Assembly (NCBI GenBank): GCA_051453625.1
Contig: JBOZIK010000001.1
Location: 29,796,565-29,841,105, forward strand
Source: Welwitschia mirabilis
Lineage: Eukaryota > Gnetophyta > Gnetopsida > Welwitschiales
Direction: 5' to 3'
Length of the DNA stretch: 44,541 nucleotides
A program made the position numbers and the translations under genes. Of the stretch, positions 21,689 to 32,661 are shown one piece after another. The notes beneath the pieces were generated by a model. The model saw only the letters and a list, made by a program, of their open reading frames with translations, did no database searches and had not been told where the DNA came from. Position 1 is the stretch's first letter. The number at the start of each line of letters is the position of its first letter.

Positions 21689-22749
21689 TGTATCATATGT
21701 TTGTAATGATAAAGATTCTCAGTCCAAAAATAAGCCTTCTCCAGATTGGGACATCTGCCTTATATAATTGGGATGTTCAGCTATCTATGCGGTTTTATAT
21801 ACTAGGACGTCCGTCCTAATTAATTGGGACATCTAGAACTACACCAGTTATTTATACTAGGATGTTTAAACAATGAAACCAGGATGTCCGACCCTATACA
21901 CAGATTTGCTATACCAGGATATCCATCCTAATAAATTAGGATGTCTGATTTTGTATATATATTTTTGTACTGGGATGTCTGTAGTATGAATTTGGGACAT
22001 CCGATCCTGTATTTGGTTTTTCCAGAAAAGAAGATTAAAAATTCGGATGTCCAAGCATTTCCGATGGGACGTCAGAGAATGTATTTATTGATGTGGAAAT
22101 ATAGCCATTTATAGATGTTAACCACGGGTTTTATTTTCTAATGGCTCTTTATTGGGTGTTATGCTTTTGATTAAAAGAAAAAAGACCTAGCTCTTTTTCT
22201 TATGCCTATATATATTCCTTCCTATTAGATTGAAGTGGCTAATGCTAACATTTAAAAAGATCTTTTAAGGCTCTGAAAAATAGTTGTCTACATTCTGAAA
22301 GTTGTATGTCCTAAACTATGCTATCTATCATCATCAAAGGTTGATCTAAAAGTTGAATGCTAATGACATGTGCTAGATCTAGGCACTCTCCCATCAGAAA
22401 TCTCTCTCTCTCTCTCTATATTCTATTTGTTGTTGTAAGAGGCTCAAGGATTTGAGTAGAGGCCAGGAGGCCATAAGAACCCTGTGTGAAAGAGTGTTTG
22501 TAAAAGATCTTAGATTAAGAGAACCAGAAGAATGATAGCTATTTGCTACCCCCTGAGAGTGAAGTAGGCTTGGTTGAACCACTATAAAAATCTGATGCAC
22601 TTTTTTTCCCTTAGTTTTTAGTTTTGTATCATTTTTATTGATTCATTCTTGTGCTGTCAGATTTATATATTTTAATTTTTACTAAATAATTTTGATTATC
22701 CTATTTACCCCCTACCCTTCCCTCTAGGGTATCCATTAAGATACTAACA
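21689..22749 (+). repeat. 3' LTR of element 3 (1061 bp)
   Basis: Aligns along its length with 14082-15146, with the same order of array, TATA box (22206-22215), (TC)n (22401-22418) and ACTAACA end. It differs at many places, mostly transitions. Confidence 0.92.
21748..22074 (+). repeat. U3 array of GACATC/GATGTC words, 3' LTR copy
   Basis: Twelve words matching those of the 5' LTR. Two keep a central CG (GGACGTCC at 21805-21812; GGACGTCA at 22067-22074), three are CA, six are TG and one is TA (GGATATCC). Confidence 0.85.
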
Positions 22750-22754
22750 GAATT

Positions 22755-23990
22755 GATAATTTAAAAGTTAAACAATTTCTTGTGAACTAGTATAAAGCGT
22801 TGTAAGAATAATTTCCATTCAATGGTTGATATTGCAATTGATAGTTAGTAAATTGGAGATCAATGGTACGACTCAAAAATAAAGTATGGATCCAAGAAAT
22901 ATCAGAAGGCTTCTTAGGATAATTGATTAGGATATGGTTAATATGAATAAGATGTTTCCTAAGATTCAACTTATGGTATAGATTTTCATCAAGAAGATGA
23001 GGTTTTTCCACTTCAGAATTCCAAAAAATTTGTAATCATGTTTTTCAAAAGTGTAAATATTATTAAAAGCACAAGGTCATGAGAGAATTAGATATTAAAA
23101 AAAAGGATGTTATTTTGACTTTTACATGGCAGTACGAGTGAAAGAAATGGAAAAACATTCTTGATATGATTAGAATTCTCAATTTTAGTTGTCTCATTAG
23201 ATGTGATAAGTCTTTTCTTAATTGGATTTTGTTAATCTTTATGGATTCTTCCTTCTCCTCCTTCCCCTTATTTTTTTCATCATTGCTTTGTTAAATATCA
23301 TCATTCTTTCAATTATTAGATTCATTAAAAAGATGACATAAAGAAACATGATTATTATGTTTATCATGTATTAGGAAGCTTTTAAGTTTTTCTAAAGTTA
23401 ATACTTTTCTATCATTTTGATATTCCAAAAGAAAGTAAATATTGGGGATATAATCTAATATCTCTACATCATCATGTGATGAACTATCATTCCCATCATT
23501 CATGTTAAGTTGATGAGTGAAAACATCATCGTCTTCACATTAGTTATCTTTGATAGGATGGAATATTGGAATTAATCATCTAATTTTATCATTTCATTAT
23601 CATCATTAAAATAAGAGCTTTTACAATTCTGTGTAGCATTTTTATTGTTCTCCTCATCATTATCAAGGTAAAAGGCAATATACATGGTGATGTGGGCTTG
23701 GGAGTGTCTTTCTTTTCCATAGATTTATGTGATAACTTCTATTAATCTCTCCAACTTATTATTGAATCTATCACTTTGACTTTCACATTGATAAAAAGAT
23801 TTCTATAGAAAGTTTATTTCTTCTTCATGTTACTCTGTGGATGGAGGTTTATATTTGTCAAATTGATTATAAAATGCTTCTCTAAACGAGGGATAATCCC
23901 TAAAGCATTAAGATTTATCATATTTCTAAATTAACCTTCAAAAAATTAATGGGCTCAATTCCTAGCTTCAACAACATTCTTCAATGAAAA
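22755..23990 (-). pseudogene. possible Athila-like gag C-terminal remnant
   Basis: Minus-strand readings with few stops: near 23690-23890 Q-F-D-K-Y-K-P-P-S-T-E, then S-F-Y-Q-C-E-S-Q-S-D-R-F-N-N-K-L-E-R-L-I, an acidic stretch (23309-23503, H-D-D-V-E-I-L-D-Y) and a further open stretch (22787-23011). The position, downstream on the minus strand of the primer site at 24621-24640, and the helical charged composition suggest gag of the same gypsy element. I recognise no catalytic motif, so the identification is tentative. Confidence 0.35.
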
Positions 23991-24620
23991 GTTTCATTTT
24001 TTAGCAAAGATTTCATGTAGTACTCATTTTTTAATCCATAGAAGCAATGAAAAATAAGAATAAGAAGAATTTGTTTGGATAGTAAGTAAGATTGAAATAG
24101 AGAATAAATAAGGAAGAAAACCTAAAAGAAACACCTTGTAAATTATTATAAATAAAAGTAGAAAAATTGTCTTTCTCTACTCTTGAAATAAATTTTTCTT
24201 TCTTACCTCCAATTCTTAAATGAAAATTAATCAGATTTTATTTGATAGTTTCTTGAAGGAAATGTGTTTTTTTTTTTTTTTAATTTTATAATGCTTTACC
24301 ATCATCCTACATTACTACAAAAATGTTAAACAAACTTCTTTACATTTAAGTAGCAATACTCTTTTAGATCACATGAAGTGCAAGAAGAAGGTTATACCAA
24401 TAATGAACGTGGCACTTACTCAGATCACACAAATCAAAAAGTGTAAGCCAACATTGTTGTAATAGTGGTAATCCCCAAGTTCATACAAAAAGTAAACCAA
24501 CAATAAAGGTAAAATAGAAATTGAATATAAGCAAAAAAAGGAAAATAATAAATGCAATACTACAAAAGTAAGTAAAGTTACTTACTTGTGTAATGAAAAC
24601 TAACCTTCTAATCTTAAATG

Positions 24621-24640
24621 CTTCCCTAGAAATGATGCCA
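24621..24640 (-). other. gypsy primer-binding site (decayed Athila/Tat type)
   Basis: Minus strand TGGCATCATTTCTAGGGAAG, against the TGGCGCCGTTGCCGGGGA type. Most differences are transitions. An element leader with GTGATCTGAGTAAGTGCC follows downstream on the minus strand (about 24390-24430). Confidence 0.6.
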
Positions 24641-24644
24641 AAAC

Positions 24645-26100
24645 GTTCATCTATCAGGCATGCATCAATCAAAATACCTTCAATTTATTAATTAAACCTA
24701 TCATCTTAGTACATGCTAGTATAGGGTACAAACTAGGTTATAAACTAGTGAAGTAAAAAAGGGAATGTTGGAAGATTAATTCAATTAGGAAAAATGACAT
24801 ATCAGTGGTTTTGGTATTTTCAATAAGTTAAAAAAAAAATCAGCAATGAAAATGATGAAATGAAATGAAATGTAATTAAAGGAAATATGCAACAAAATGA
24901 AAATGAAATGTTCTAAATGTAATCAATTAACTAATTTACTAACTTATTGTTACCCAACTTAGCCATTATGCTTTATATCAAAATCATATTCAATCTAGAA
25001 TAGTATTAAATTAACATTAACATAAAAAATAAGGAAGATAGAGATAGATAACTTGAGAATACATACACTTGATTTTATTATTAATTACACTTCACATACA
25101 TCCACCTACAAATAGTAGTCCCTCAATAGAGGAAACAGAGTCTAAAAGCAAGGAGAACTTCTTTTACAAGTGGATGGATCCTTTAGCTAAATTTCTCTAA
25201 TGTCATAAGCTACTTCAATGTAAATAAGAATATGGAAAATGGATGACTAAGGGGGTTTTTACAAGTTTGGATAGATGATAAGTGAGAGGTAGTGATGGAA
25301 GAATGGTGGATGTTAATAAAGATAAGGAAGAATATTTTTCAACCTAAAATTCCACTTCAATTTTTATTGAGTTGAAATATGCTTAAATAGCACAAACACA
25401 TAGTCACAAATAGCTAATATTATGGAGGATTTTGTACAACTTCAACAAAGGAGATCATGAAAAAATAATAGCTAAAATCAAAATAAAAGTAACATATGAT
25501 CAATGATAAGGCCTTCTATTATATACAAGAAGAAATAAGGCTAAATTTTTTAATGAGTAGATGAATGATAGATGAGTTGTAGGTGAGTGGAAGGTGAGTG
25601 ATTAGTAAGTAATATATGAGTAGTCAGTGGGCAATATGCGAGTGATAGGTGAGCAATAGATGAATGATAGGTAAGTGGTTACAATATTTAGTAATAGATG
25701 TAATGATCATTCATTGATTACAAACCATCATATATTTGCTTTGTCTAGACAATATAAGGGAATAATTATCTATATGTAACCATCCACAAATTCCCTACTA
25801 TATTAGCCTTTATGAATCTTATTAGGATGTGCTCATCTCCTGCCTTTATAAAAATAACTAAAGAGTGAACAATGCTCCAAAATCCTTGGTTTAACCCTTG
25901 AAAAGTATTTATTTGATCATCAAAGTATGTTTGTAGCTTCAATTCATCCAAATATCTCTAAGGCATACTTGATAATTATGCCAACTCTAGTAATCCCTAT
26001 AAAGTTACCAGTATGAGATCTTGTCATGATATTAAACTTTGTTAACATCTCATTAATTATTTGTTAGGGATTTATTAATGAGATCACAAATAGATAATGC
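24645..26100 (-). repeat. probable LTR of the gypsy relic with primer site at 24621
   Basis: Lies where the 5' LTR should be, upstream on the minus strand of the primer site. It has no coding potential and does not resemble the three LTRs at 28-34 kb. Ends are not defined; the right edge may lie near the gag remnant at 26356. An 11-bp perfect inverted repeat (26047-26057 with 26074-26084) falls at the right side. Confidence 0.35.
25550..25680. repeat. degenerate short tandem repeat (GATGAGTGATAGGTGAGTGG-like)
   Basis: About 130 bp of imperfect 10-20 bp units rich in GAGTGATAGGTGA, within the presumed LTR. Confidence 0.6.
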
Positions 26101-26355
26101 TAAAAAAATCATCTAAAAAGTATTAGAAATGATGGAAAACTATGCCCTTTATACTATTCATGATCATGAATTAGTTTTTTCTCTTATTCCACTAAAACCT
26201 TTTAAATGAGCCTAAAACGTACTCCAATAGAAATTTTAAATATAATTAATTTGGCCTCACAATAGTGAGCATTTAATCTTTAATGAACTATTTTAAAAAA
26301 TCTTTTAATGGCTTACTTTGAGCTTAGATATACTTCTATGAAGTAAAAACTTCAT

Positions 26356-27560
26356 TTTTATTAGGTTTTCCAAGAAAATCTAGGGTGATTTATCCATTTC
26401 ACATTGTGTATATATTTCCAAGAAAAAGAAGAGAGTTGTTAACTAAAAATGGTATCTCAACTTTAAAACTATTCACTTGTTCATCTATCACATATTAGTA
26501 GATAGGAATAGAAGGACATTCATTAATCACATGTCCATCAAAAGTGTAAGATTCATTAGCTTTATGCTACTAATATGTTTTTGTTTTTCTGAGTATTTAG
26601 CTATGCTATCAAGTCTTCTACTCATGTTAGACTCATCATCTAGTTTGTAAATACCTATACCTATATCTCGGTTGGATCATTAGGCTTTCTTAAATATATC
26701 TTTTACTCTAGATGGTCTTTTCTAATTTTTATAACTTTTTTCTATATGTTATAATGTATCATAGGCTTCTCTAGGTGATTTAAATGTGAAATTTCCTCCA
26801 ATCACTATTTTAATCAGTTTTCTACTTTATGTTATCAAGATTTCATAGAAAAAGATCATAGTTCTTTAGGACATTTCATCAACATACTCTTAAACTAGTT
26901 AAATGACTTGTAGAAAGGATTATTGGCTTATTATATGGAATCTATAATCTTGTATCTCAAGTCATTATTCTTGTGTATTAGAAAATATTTCTTGAAAAAC
27001 TCATGGTTGAAATCTCTCCATGATCTAATTGATAAATATTTCAAAGAATGTAGCTAAGCTTCTTCTTCCTCATTTGAGAAAAATGGAAATGGTTCATCTT
27101 AGTTACATAATATCAATCACCTAGTTGTGAAATTGTTAGTATAAAACCTTCAAACTCAAGAAGATTTTCATAAAAATTTTATGAATTTAAGCCATAAAAC
27201 TTGGATAAAATATTTATAATTTTAGGTATTATTTTAAAGTAATTTGTGAAAGAATACAAGACTATATAAGAAGTGACGATAAACATCCAGGTTTTTATAC
27301 ATATATCAACATTTTTCTAAGATAGATTAGCTGAACACTATTTATATCATCATTAAACATGGTTATTTCTATTAAAGAAATACTAACATACTTGTATTTT
27401 TAAATTGATGTGTTGATATTTTAGTTGTTTAAAAATAAAGCTTAATGTAGCATTCATCAAACCCATTTGAAAGAGCTTTAGAGGAATGTCCCTCTTCTTC
27501 AAATACTTTATAGAGCCAATCATTAGGGATTCTAATTGAATGATGCATAAGAGTTTAATA
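26356..27560 (-). pseudogene. Athila-like Ty3/gypsy gag, copy G1 (decayed)
   Basis: On the minus strand, from the right: L-Y-K-V-F-E-E-E (about 27510); K-I-I-N-I-L-S-K-F-Y-G-L and L-L-E-F-E-G (27150-27230); a retrotransposon-gag block with S-W-R-D-F-N-H-E-F-F-K-K-Y-F (about 26990-27040) and N-D-L-R-Y-K-I-I-D-S; a knuckle remnant D-G-H-V-I-N-E-C-P (about 26512-26553) with its first two Cys lost; E-Q-V-N; and N-H-P-R-F-S-W-K (about 26360-26400). This order matches the long Gag of Athila-type elements. Frames change several times and stops are frequent. No protease or RT is present downstream, so the element is truncated. Confidence 0.72.
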
Positions 27561-28079
27561 TTTGTAATATAGAATGAACTACTAATACAAAATGGCTAAA
27601 AGTAATAAAAGATGCAATTTTTAATTTTAAATAATGCATGAAACATAAAAAGGATGATAGGGTTAATGAAACAATGGATAACACTAGTACGGTTTTGAAT
27701 AAATCATAATATAAATTCCAAATTTATGAACATAAGACTATGCGATCCTAAATAGGATGCTTAATAAAACAATTTAGAGACAATGAAAAATAATACAATA
27801 ATAATACAAATTGAAATATTAATAGTAAATAAAAGGGATAGATAGGTATGTATAAGAAATTAAAACCCTAGAGTTTCTGCTACTATGCATCTAGATATAA
27901 GCGAGATTCAAAGTAGATGATCTAAGATGAACACTCTATGTATCCAAATACTCCCTTCTTATAGATGCTTGTTATTCCTATAAAACATTTTTTTTGTAAT
28001 TTTAATAATATAGGATCCAAAAAAAACTGAAAAATTCTTTAAATTTTTTTTTTTAAGTGAGTCAAGAAACAGTAATTAC

Positions 28080-28099
28080 AATTCCTAATAATGGCACTA
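28080..28099 (-). other. Athila/Tat-type primer-binding site of G1 (decayed)
   Basis: Minus strand TAGTGCCATTATTAGGAATT. Against TGGCGCCGTTGCCGGGGATT there are eight differences, all C-to-T or G-to-A. Six bases separate it from the TG...CA LTR end at 28106. Confidence 0.72.
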
Positions 28100-28105
28100 A
28101 AAACT

Positions 28106-29640
28106 TGTTATACTTTAGTAATTACTATTAATAGAAATATTTAGAAATATGTCCTAGTAGTTAAGGAGTAGGTAGTAGTCCTAAACTTAAAATGGGATTC
28201 ATCTATTATAATACAAAAAATTTTAATTATCTTTCTTTCACAAGGATCAAAAGAGAGTTTTAAAGCTTGCAATTACTCAAACTTAGCTACAAAAAGTATA
28301 CAGAAAAGTGTTTTTTAAATATAAAATGTAAATAATAGTGCGAAAAAAATTCCTTTTTAGCATTAGAAATGATTTTCAACCAGATAAAAAAAAACCAAGT
28401 AAGATTAAATAAAGGAAATCATAAAAATCATTCTTATTTTTTAATTTAAAATAATAGATTATTTGGTAAAAAGGGTTTTATGGATAAGTGATAAATCATC
28501 TATTGTCTATCCTGCTATGAATATAAATAAAAGGACTTGCAATATAAAAAATATCACCTCTATTTAACAATGGATCATCTTACAATAAAATGTAGGGAAA
28601 ATCGGAAATCATGAAACATGTCATAATCTTNNNNNNNNNNNNNNNNNNNNNNNNNNNNNNNNNNNNNNNNNNNNNNNNNNNNNNNNNNNNNNNNNNNNNN
28701 NNNNNNNNNNNNNNNNNNNNNNNNNNNNNNATAATCTTAACACATTAATCACTTATTTTAATAAAATGCTTAAACAACATTGAAGTAATCAAAATTACAT
28801 AAATAAATGTTAAAGAATATTTAAAATGAGCTAATGCAATGTAACTAATCAAACATGAATAAATTATGAAATACAAAACAAAATCTAATCACAGATCAAA
28901 TTGCATTAGCCAATAATGTAAATACTGCAATAAATAATAATTCAACCTAAAGTATTTTGATAGACTTAAAATGGAATTTTCCTTATGAAACAAATATTTT
29001 TGCATGCTTATGAAGGAAGAAATTATGCTTAGTTATGATGAGACAAGTCTTCATCATAGCCATGGAAAACATAGGAAAATCAGTAAGAACTGATAGAAAG
29101 GAAAGAGGAATGCAAATAAAAAATATAATAATGAGGAATGACAACTAATTTCAAGGTGAAGGTGCCTCTAAACCTTAAGGTAGATAGGCTTATATAGCCT
29201 TAGGTTATAGCTTCAGGTTAAGAGATTAAAATTCATTGAATTTGGCCAAACAAATATTGTTTAATCATTACAATAATCAAGTGGATCCTTATCCTTCTAG
29301 AAACATACCTAATATTTTTATTATTTAATTTACTTTTGCCATGTTTTATAGATTTGATTTTATTATTTTACAATTAATTTTTCTCTTAGAACTAGTCTCC
29401 TTGGGAATTGTGCCTTAAGTCAAAGACTAGATGGCTCAACATATTCTGCACAGTAAAAAATAAGTATGAATCTTTTTATATAAAATTTTGGTAACGATAA
29501 GGATTAAACTTTACTAATGAAAAATAAATGCTAAGCATGTTATTTATAGCCTTAAGATATTTTATTTACTAAAATTTAAGTGGTTAAAATTATAAAAATT
29601 AAAGGATAATCACTAGTAATAGAAAATTCATTACCAAACT
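28106..29640 (-). repeat. gypsy LTR, copy L1 (minus orientation)
   Basis: Homologous to L2 (32662-34130) in the same direction and to L3 (31030-32502) in the opposite direction. Shared landmarks with L2 include the block around 28890-28930 (ATCAAATT then CCAATAATG), the CATAGCCATGGAAAACA block near 29058, and the right-hand part up to about 29600. A TATA box (TATATAAG, minus strand, 29189-29196) is conserved. It is the 5' LTR of the element carrying G1. The right edge is uncertain by about 50 bp. Confidence 0.72.
28631..28730. other. assembly gap, 100 N, inside LTR L1; probably spurious
   Basis: ATAATCTT ends the left flank and starts the right flank. Merging one copy gives a stretch that aligns with L2 with about one base of length difference, so nothing appears to be missing. 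Confidence 0.85.
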
Positions 29641-29699
29641 AGGAGATATTAGTACCCATGTCTCTATCGAATGGTTGAGTTTCTTCATTATGTGATTAG

Positions 29700-30443
29700 T
29701 TTTAGATGGAATTTCCCAATTGTCAAAACTCTTAGCTATTTATTATGATATATTGCAAGATTCTTCAAGCTCTTTAGATGTGAAAGAGGCTTTAATTATT
29801 ATTAATCAGTTGTCTACTTTGCTTTATCAATCTACATGGAAAATTCTCATAGTTCTTCATGCTTTAAATCCATGTTGAGGGAAGTTAATTAAAAAGTGCT
29901 TGAAACATTAAAATTCATTATAGAAAGGGTCTTAGCATCTTGTGGAAAATTTACAATATTACATCTCAACTCATTAGTATGTGTTCTGAAAAGTATTTCT
30001 TGAAAAATGTATGGTTGAGTTCTTTTCATGACTGACCAAATAAAGTATCAAGAAATATAGTTAATATTTTCCTTTTTCTTTCCAAAAAAGATAAAAGTTT
30101 CATCCTAACACATCATTTTGATCATAGCTTCAAACTCATAAAAATGTTCATAGAGATGTTTAGACTTAAGGCCATGAGCTTTTGATAAGAGATTAATAAT
30201 CATAGACTTTATTTCAAAATAATTTATATGAGGAAACAAGATCATACAAGAGGGATCTCCATTTGACATGGATATATTGATTAAAGGGATCTCACATTAA
30301 TTACGTCCTTGGGATTTAAATGTTGAGGTTTTATTAACATAAAAAGAAGAATCAATGTAATTTTAATTAAAATCATCAAATGAAGGATTAATGAAAGATT
30401 TTTCTTGATTAAATACTTTACAAAGTTGATTGCTAGATGTTCA
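29700..30443 (-). pseudogene. Athila-like Ty3/gypsy gag, copy G2 (decayed)
   Basis: On the minus strand from an ATG at 30443: C-K-V-F-N-Q-E-K-S-F-I-N-P-S-F (compare L-Y-K-V-F in G1), then F-E-I-K-S-M-I-I-N-L-L-S-K-A-H-G-L, L-Y-E-H-F-Y-E-F (about 30130-30210) and, further on, F-Q-E-I-L-F with N-E-L-R-C-N-I-V-N-F (about 29940-30010). These are the Athila-type Gag blocks F-E-L-K-x-x-M-I-x-x-L-P-K-F-x-G-L and H-L-K-E-F. Similarity ends near 29700, close to the edge of LTR L1, so the rest of gag is gone. Stops are frequent. Confidence 0.7.
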
Positions 30444-31029
30444 AATTTAATTCATGCAAGATATAAAACAAGAAATAAATTAATATTTTGAATGATGCAA
30501 AATGTTCTAAAGTCACAGTAGTATTAGTCTTTATAAGTTTAGCACAAGGATCTAATGATGAAAGACATGAATAAAAAATGTTAAATAATGAAAAATGTGT
30601 AAATACATTGATTGACATAGAATGCTTAATTTTAAAAAACAAAAAAGGTAAGTAACAACTACATACAAAAATAGCATAAATTAACTTTTCAATTATGAAT
30701 GAATAGAATAAAGAAGAATGTGATTTGGAAAAAAAAAAAAAAACCAATCCCCAATCTAAAATTTAAAAAATGGATGGGAACCCTCTCTACAGTAAATGTT
30801 AAAAGTTGAGGACATTCACACAAGGATGGACTATAAAAAATAACTATTATTCTTCCTTTTTGCAATAAATGAAAATCAAAACAATGAAAAGAACATATGC
30901 AAGAGAGATCTAAACTTTTTCATTGATTTAAAAACTTCTTATTTCTTACTATTCCATTTTTCCTTAAAAAATATCATTAAAATTTTCCATAATAATAGAA
31001 CAATAAGAGGAAATATTTTTTATCTTTGG
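30444..31029 (-). other. leader-like non-coding region upstream of gag G2
   Basis: Non-coding AT-rich sequence between the G2 start and inverted LTR L3. It has about the same length as the G1 leader (27560-28080). Short open frames here show no similarity to known proteins. Confidence 0.4.
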
Positions 31030-32502
31030 AAACCATAGTGATTTAATGACTATACTTCAATTTTTACGATTTTAACCCCTTAAGATTTAGTAATTTAAAT
31101 ACTTTAAGGTTATAAATAAAATGTTTAGCACTATTTTTTTAAGTAAAGTTTAATCCTTATTATTACTAAACTTTTATTAAAAAAGGATTGATAATCACTT
31201 TTGATTATGCAAGAGATGTTGGGCCACTTAATCTTTGACTAAAGACATAATCTCTAAGGAGATCAAGATCATCATCTGATCCATAGCATCATGAACACTC
31301 TGAAGTAGGGTGATTTCTACAAAATCCTAGGCAAATATCAACTGTGAAATAATAAAATCAAATTTACAAAAATCAATAGAAGTTAATAAATGAAAAAAAA
31401 CCAAGAAGCTTTTAGAACGATCTAATTGTTTAACTTAATTACTAATTAATCTCTCTTTAATCAAATTCAATGAACTTCAATGTATCAAGTATGTGAAATT
31501 AAATGTAAATCTCTAATTGTAAGGCTATATAAGCATAACTTACCTCAAGGATTCGGTATTTACATCCCATCACTGAATTCATTCCTTATTACTAAATTTA
31601 CCATTCACATTCTTGTATCATTTCTTTCATTTTCCATTGATAACACTATAGCTTTCATGATTATGATAAGAGCTTGTTTCATCATGAGGTTCTAAGCCTC
31701 CTTCATTCCTTGTGAATCCTATGAGCATAATTGTTTCATGACATAACTTTCTTATCAAACTTATGAGTATGCTATAGTGAATTACTATTTATTGTAGTAT
31801 TTTCATTATTGATTAATTCAATTTAATATTGATTAGGTCTTCTTTTCTTTTCTATTACTGATACATATATGATTAGTTTCATTATAATAGCCCATTTAAA
31901 ATTTTCTTTTGTATTTATATGTTCTACTTTGGTTAGTTCAATATTTTATTAGGGCCTTATTAAGGTATATGCTTGATGTGTTAAGATTTAGGACATTTTT
32001 CATGCATCCCTTCTATTTTTTCTATTTTATTGTAAAATGATTCATATCTAGATAGTGATGATATCCTAGTACACAAGTTTCTTTTATTTGCATTTTATGA
32101 CATTTGATATTTATAATAGGCGATTCATTGCTTACCCATAACACCTTTGTTAGTTAATGATTTATTATTTTGGATTAAGAAAATTATAGTTATTTTGTGG
32201 TTTTCTTTATTTAAGCTTACTTAATTATTCCTCTTATGAATAATTATTCCATTCTTAGTAGGAGAAGGTTTTATTTATTATTTTTTCATTGCCTTCTTAA
32301 AATGTATTTTTACATGCACTCGTCCTTTAATATATTGATTTGAATAAGTACGAGCTTTGAAATCTCTTTGTGATCCTTATGGAAGAATGACAATTAAGAT
32401 TGTTTATACCACAATTGATAATCTTAGTTTTATTTTAAGACTGCTATATATTCCTTAACTAATATGGCATATTTCTAAATATTTTTTTGAATATCTAATG
32501 TG
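31030..32502 (+). repeat. gypsy LTR, copy L3 (plus orientation, inverted relative to L1 and L2)
   Basis: Reads on the plus strand as L1 reads on the minus strand: the block near 31145-31260 (AAAGTTTAATCCTTAT, then TTGGGCCACTTAATCTTTGA) matches reverse-complemented 29400-29520, and 32440-32490 (CCTTAACTAATATGGCATAT) matches reverse-complemented 28140-28180. TATA box TATATAAG at 31526-31533. A decayed primer site follows at 32503. The left edge is approximate. Confidence 0.72.
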
Positions 32503-32521
32503 TAGCACTATACTGCTAGGA
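32503..32521 (+). other. Athila/Tat-type primer-binding site after L3 (decayed)
   Basis: TAGCACTATACTGCTAGGA. Against TGGCGCCGTTGCCGGGGA it shows only transitions plus a two-base insertion. Confidence 0.62.
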
Positions 32522-32635
32522 TAAGGTATGATTATTAAACATTTTAAGTTTAATAATTTCTTAATAATAACATAATTCAAAAATAAAAATATGAAAAAGG
32601 AAACATTTTCTAGTGAGCACAGTAGTACTAGGTTA
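32522..32635. other. 114-bp stub between two facing primer sites
   Basis: AT-rich sequence between the plus-strand primer site of L3 and the minus-strand primer site of L2. It is what is left of internal sequence between two LTRs that point at each other. Confidence 0.5.
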
Positions 32636-32655
32636 AATCCATAATAACAACAATA
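32636..32655 (-). other. Athila/Tat-type primer-binding site of L2 (decayed)
   Basis: Minus strand TATTGTTGTTATTATGGATT against TGGCGCCGTTGCCGGGGATT; mostly transitions. Six bases separate it from the LTR end at 32662, the same spacing as for L1. Confidence 0.58.
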
Positions 32656-32661
32656 AAAAAT

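Larger units (their letters stand above)
14079..22749 (+). mobile_element. Ty1/copia element 3, Sirevirus-like, full length but dead
   Basis: A complete plus-strand element: 5' LTR to 15146, primer site 15149-15160, gag from 15222, protease, integrase, RT, RNase H ending about 19859, a third ORF (20228-21300), polypurine tract (21672-21684) and 3' LTR to 22749. The copia gene order, the Met-tRNA primer site and an extra ORF between pol and the 3' LTR fit the Sirevirus (SIRE/Maximus) lineage. The LTRs differ by roughly 15% by eye, so insertion is old. GAATT occurs at 14074-14078 and again at 22750-22754 and may be the target duplication; in that case the element starts at 14079, three bases before the TG at 14082. 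Confidence 0.9.

Noticed and set aside
30433-30747. 104-codon minus-strand open frame with hydrophobic segments
   Set aside because: AT-rich leader of gag G2; Phe/Ile/Leu content follows from base composition, with no homology or conserved counterpart upstream of G1.
30985-31012. A further minus-strand primer site next to L3
   Set aside because: CCATAATAATAG-like sequence resembles the L2 site, but no minus-strand LTR follows it and the flanks do not align with L1 or L2. Low-complexity AT sequence makes chance likely.
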